This document shows positions 31,070 to 32,557 of a stretch of 32,557 nt of DNA, piece by piece. This DNA is from Desulfobacteraceae bacterium. GTDB taxonomy: Bacteria; Desulfobacterota; Desulfobacteria; Desulfobacterales; Desulfobacteraceae. The stretch is taken from the NCBI GenBank assembly GCA_024226935.1, contig JAAELK010000151.1, positions 1 to 32,557 on the forward strand, given 5' to 3'. Under the pieces are notes generated by a model, which did not search any database, had not been told where the DNA came from, and was given only the letters and a program-made list of their open reading frames with translations. The position numbers and the translations under genes are program-made. The stretch's first letter is position 1, and each line of letters begins with the position of its first letter.

Positions 31070-31909
31070 TTGAAAAAAATTTCATTTGTATTCGCAGTTG
31101 TATTTATGATGTCGAGTTTTGTCGGTTTCAGTTTTGCCAGTAGCAGCTCTCAATGGTGCTATGATCTGCCTGAATGCGCCCCTGAGACTTGGGGCATCCT
31201 GGACCCCCTTTTTGAAACCTGCGCTGTGGGCATGCAGCAGTCACCCATTGATGTAGATAACACAGTGGTGGATAGAAGGCTGAAACCGCTGAAGTTCAGC
31301 TACCAAAACACCCCGTTGGCGGTGACCAACAATGGTCATACCATACAGGTCAACTATAAGAGTGGCAGTAATGTGACCATAGACGGTGAGCAATACCAAC
31401 TGCTGCAGTTTCACTTTCACACCCCGAGTGAGAACATAGTGCATGGCCAGCCCTTTGCCATGGAAGCCCATCTGGTGCACGTCAACGCAGATGGCCAGCT
31501 GGTAGTGTTAGGTGTGCTCATGGAAGAAAATTATAGCGATGATGACGATGACGATGATGATGATGATGATGATGACGATGATGATGATGATGACGATGAT
31601 GAGGTTAATTCTTTCATACAGACGATATGGGACGTGATGCCGGACCATATAAACACGGTCCAGGTGGCCGGTGTGGAAATTAATGTGTATGACTTTTTGC
31701 CGAAGAACCAGAACTACTACAACTGGCCGGGGTCGTTGACCACTCCTCCGTGTAGCGAAGGCGTGCGTTGGTTTCTGTTGACTGATTCGGTTCAAGTGTC
31801 AGCCAACCAGGTTGAAAAGTTTGCCCATCTTTTTCATGGCTTTAATGCTAGGCCAGTGCAGCCACTTAATGGAAGAACGATCCATGTGAGCGACTTTGAC
31901 GACGATTAA
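31070..31909 (+). CDS. Exported alpha-class carbonic anhydrase with poly-aspartate insertion
   Basis: A 279-residue periplasmic or secreted alpha-carbonic anhydrase, interconverting CO2 and bicarbonate. The start is TTG 31070, with AAAGGA about ten bases upstream, followed by a signal peptide (KKISFVFAVVFMMSSFVGF, cleavage after FA near 23). Zn ligands are H115 and H117 (QFHFHTPSE) and H134 (MEAHLVHV). Other family marks are QQSPIDV, LTTPPCSEGVRWFLL containing the catalytic-site Thr, and the C-terminal FNARPVQPLNGR. Where other alpha enzymes have a short loop between the strand ending LGVLMEE and the helix FIQTIWDVMP, this protein has 21 consecutive Asp (157-177); the C terminus is also acidic (DFDDD). 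Core residues are intact, so it should be active. The coding style differs from its A+T-rich neighbours, suggesting transfer. Confidence 0.92.
   Translation: MKKISFVFAVVFMMSSFVGFSFASSSSQWCYDLPECAPETWGILDPLFETCAVGMQQSPIDVDNTVVDRRLKPLKFSYQNTPLAVTNNGHTIQVNYKSGSNVTIDGEQYQLLQFHFHTPSENIVHGQPFAMEAHLVHVNADGQLVVLGVLMEENYSDDDDDDDDDDDDDDDDDDDDDEVNSFIQTIWDVMPDHINTVQVAGVEINVYDFLPKNQNYYNWPGSLTTPPCSEGVRWFLLTDSVQVSANQVEKFAHLFHGFNARPVQPLNGRTIHVSDFDDD
31538..31600 (+). repeat. GAY trinucleotide repeat x21 (poly-Asp)
   Basis: Sixty-three bases of GAT/GAC encode 21 aspartates inside the carbonic anhydrase. Mixed GAT and GAC codons mean the tract is not a pure slipped repeat, which may indicate that length or charge is maintained. 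Confidence 0.95.
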
Positions 31910-32069
31910 AAGATAATCTTTGTAGTATCTTATAATAACAAAAAGCTTGCTTCTCATAGGCATCATTTTTAATGTATCTGATACATATTTGGGGTATGGT
32001 AAAAGTGGGGTCGGGAAAAGAACGGATATATGAGGTGATTTTAGGGTAGGAAATTACCTATAAAAGTAA

Positions 32070-32105
32070 AAAAGGCTTTCAATGAATATCACTGAAAGCC
32101 TTTTT
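32070..32105. terminator. Bidirectional intrinsic terminator
   Basis: AAGGCTTTCA (32072-32081) pairs with TGAAAGCCTT (32093-32102), with A-runs before and T-runs after, so it can end transcription both ways. It serves the reverse-strand tRNA gene directly and possibly the forward carbonic anhydrase transcript. Confidence 0.85.
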
Positions 32106-32109
32106 AAAA

Positions 32110-32185
32110 TGGTGCCCAGGAACAGAATCGAACTGCTGACACGGGGATTTTCAGTCCCCTGCTCTACCGACTGAGCTACCTGGGC
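32110..32185 (-). tRNA. tRNA-Phe (GAA)
   Basis: A complete 76-nt cloverleaf on the reverse strand. The acceptor stem GCCCAGG pairs with CCTGGGC, the D arm contains AGCTCAGTCGGTAGAGC, the anticodon loop CTGAAAA gives anticodon GAA (32150-32152), the T loop is TTCGATT, and CCA is encoded (32110-32112). A terminator follows immediately. Confidence 0.96.
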
Positions 32186-32557
32186 TCAACTGGCGGCATA
32201 AAGTAATGCATTTTGATGAATTAAGTCAAGTAAAAAAATATTTATTTTGAGAATTACATCGTTTTCATGTGGTTTGCTCTTGCCTGTTGATAATAAAAGA
32301 ATGGAGTGATTTTGAGTGAATCTATGAAAAAGGCTCTGATAAAAATAAGTAAATCGTGGTCAATAGCCATTAAAAAGTGAAAAGATTTTCAATGGCTTCA
32401 AATAATCTTTCCTGTTTCTCGATGATCCAGTTTTTAAAGAAAGAAGGCTGGTCAAGTCGATGGTATAATATCACTCCCTGAGTCATATCTCATCCATTCG
32501 ATTGGCCAGCCCTGCAAAAGTACTAATAAATCAAATTTTATTTGAGCACAACCCTAA
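32186..32557. other. Right-edge stretch without an assigned gene
   Basis: A reverse-strand frame from ATG 32486 to TAA 32370 encodes 38 residues (starting MTQGVILYHRLDQPSFF and ending EAIENLFTF) of protein-like composition but without a ribosome binding site. It could be a small gene or the tail of a broken one. No tRNA-linked integrase or attachment duplicate of the tRNA end is visible. Confidence 0.25.

Noticed and set aside
32186-32557. tRNA-Phe as an integration site for a genomic island
   Set aside because: No integrase and no duplicate of the tRNA 3' end are visible in the window.

Overview
The window looks like chromosome of an anaerobic, sulfate-reducing deltaproteobacterium of the Desulfobacterales type (Desulfobacula/Desulfobacter-like). 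This is inferred from a large heterodisulfide-reductase (Hdr) cluster with MvhD and FdhB/FrhB-like partners, from CxxC-rich accessory proteins, and from A+T-rich intergenic DNA. No rRNA or other taxonomic marker was used. One tRNA gene (Phe) lies near the right end.

Layout. 1-6065: a reverse-strand cupin gene behind a perfect FNR-type box, a thiamine-type ABC transporter operon (thiB-thiP-thiQ) with a possible leader switch, and a convergent L-2-hydroxyglutarate oxidase gene. 6066-19497: a radical SAM gene, then a sigma-54-type promoter and a seven-gene redox cluster. Its products are an HdrC/cytochrome b/HdrC/HdrB fusion, HdrA carrying an inserted NfnB/GltD-like NAD(P)H module, MvhD, an FdhB/FrhB-like protein, a tandem HdrA-HdrA fusion, HdrC and HdrB. 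Together these look like a soluble and membrane-linked flavin-based electron bifurcation/confurcation system joining NAD(P)H, ferredoxin, a disulfide-type or membrane acceptor, and an unknown FdhB-linked donor. 19655-20946: a tandem universal stress protein and a stand-alone response regulator receiver.

20947-22340 is accessory DNA: a DUF3592-like membrane protein gene followed directly by a well-formed integron attC-like site, with no integrase in the window. 22341-25083: a cysteine-rich ferredoxin-type protein with an N-terminal helix-turn-helix-like region, an FAD-dependent oxidoreductase and a SpoIIAA-like (STAS-fold) protein. 25195-28496: a decayed gene remnant, then a secreted CAP/SCP-domain protein with six PKD-type domains and a broken seventh, closed by a strong terminator. 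28628-30669: a nitrilase-superfamily protein and a YkgJ-type cysteine-cluster protein. 31070-32185: a secreted alpha-carbonic anhydrase interrupted by 21 consecutive aspartates, a bidirectional terminator and tRNA-Phe.

The least expected pattern is an ~88-bp two-hairpin interspersed repeat present in five copies (6096, 13649, 13737, 19508, 21236). All copies sit at gene ends or between genes, one supplies the last codons and stop of mvhD, and one abuts the attC-type cassette. Together with the fused Hdr architecture and the solitary cassette, it is the best candidate here for undescribed biology.
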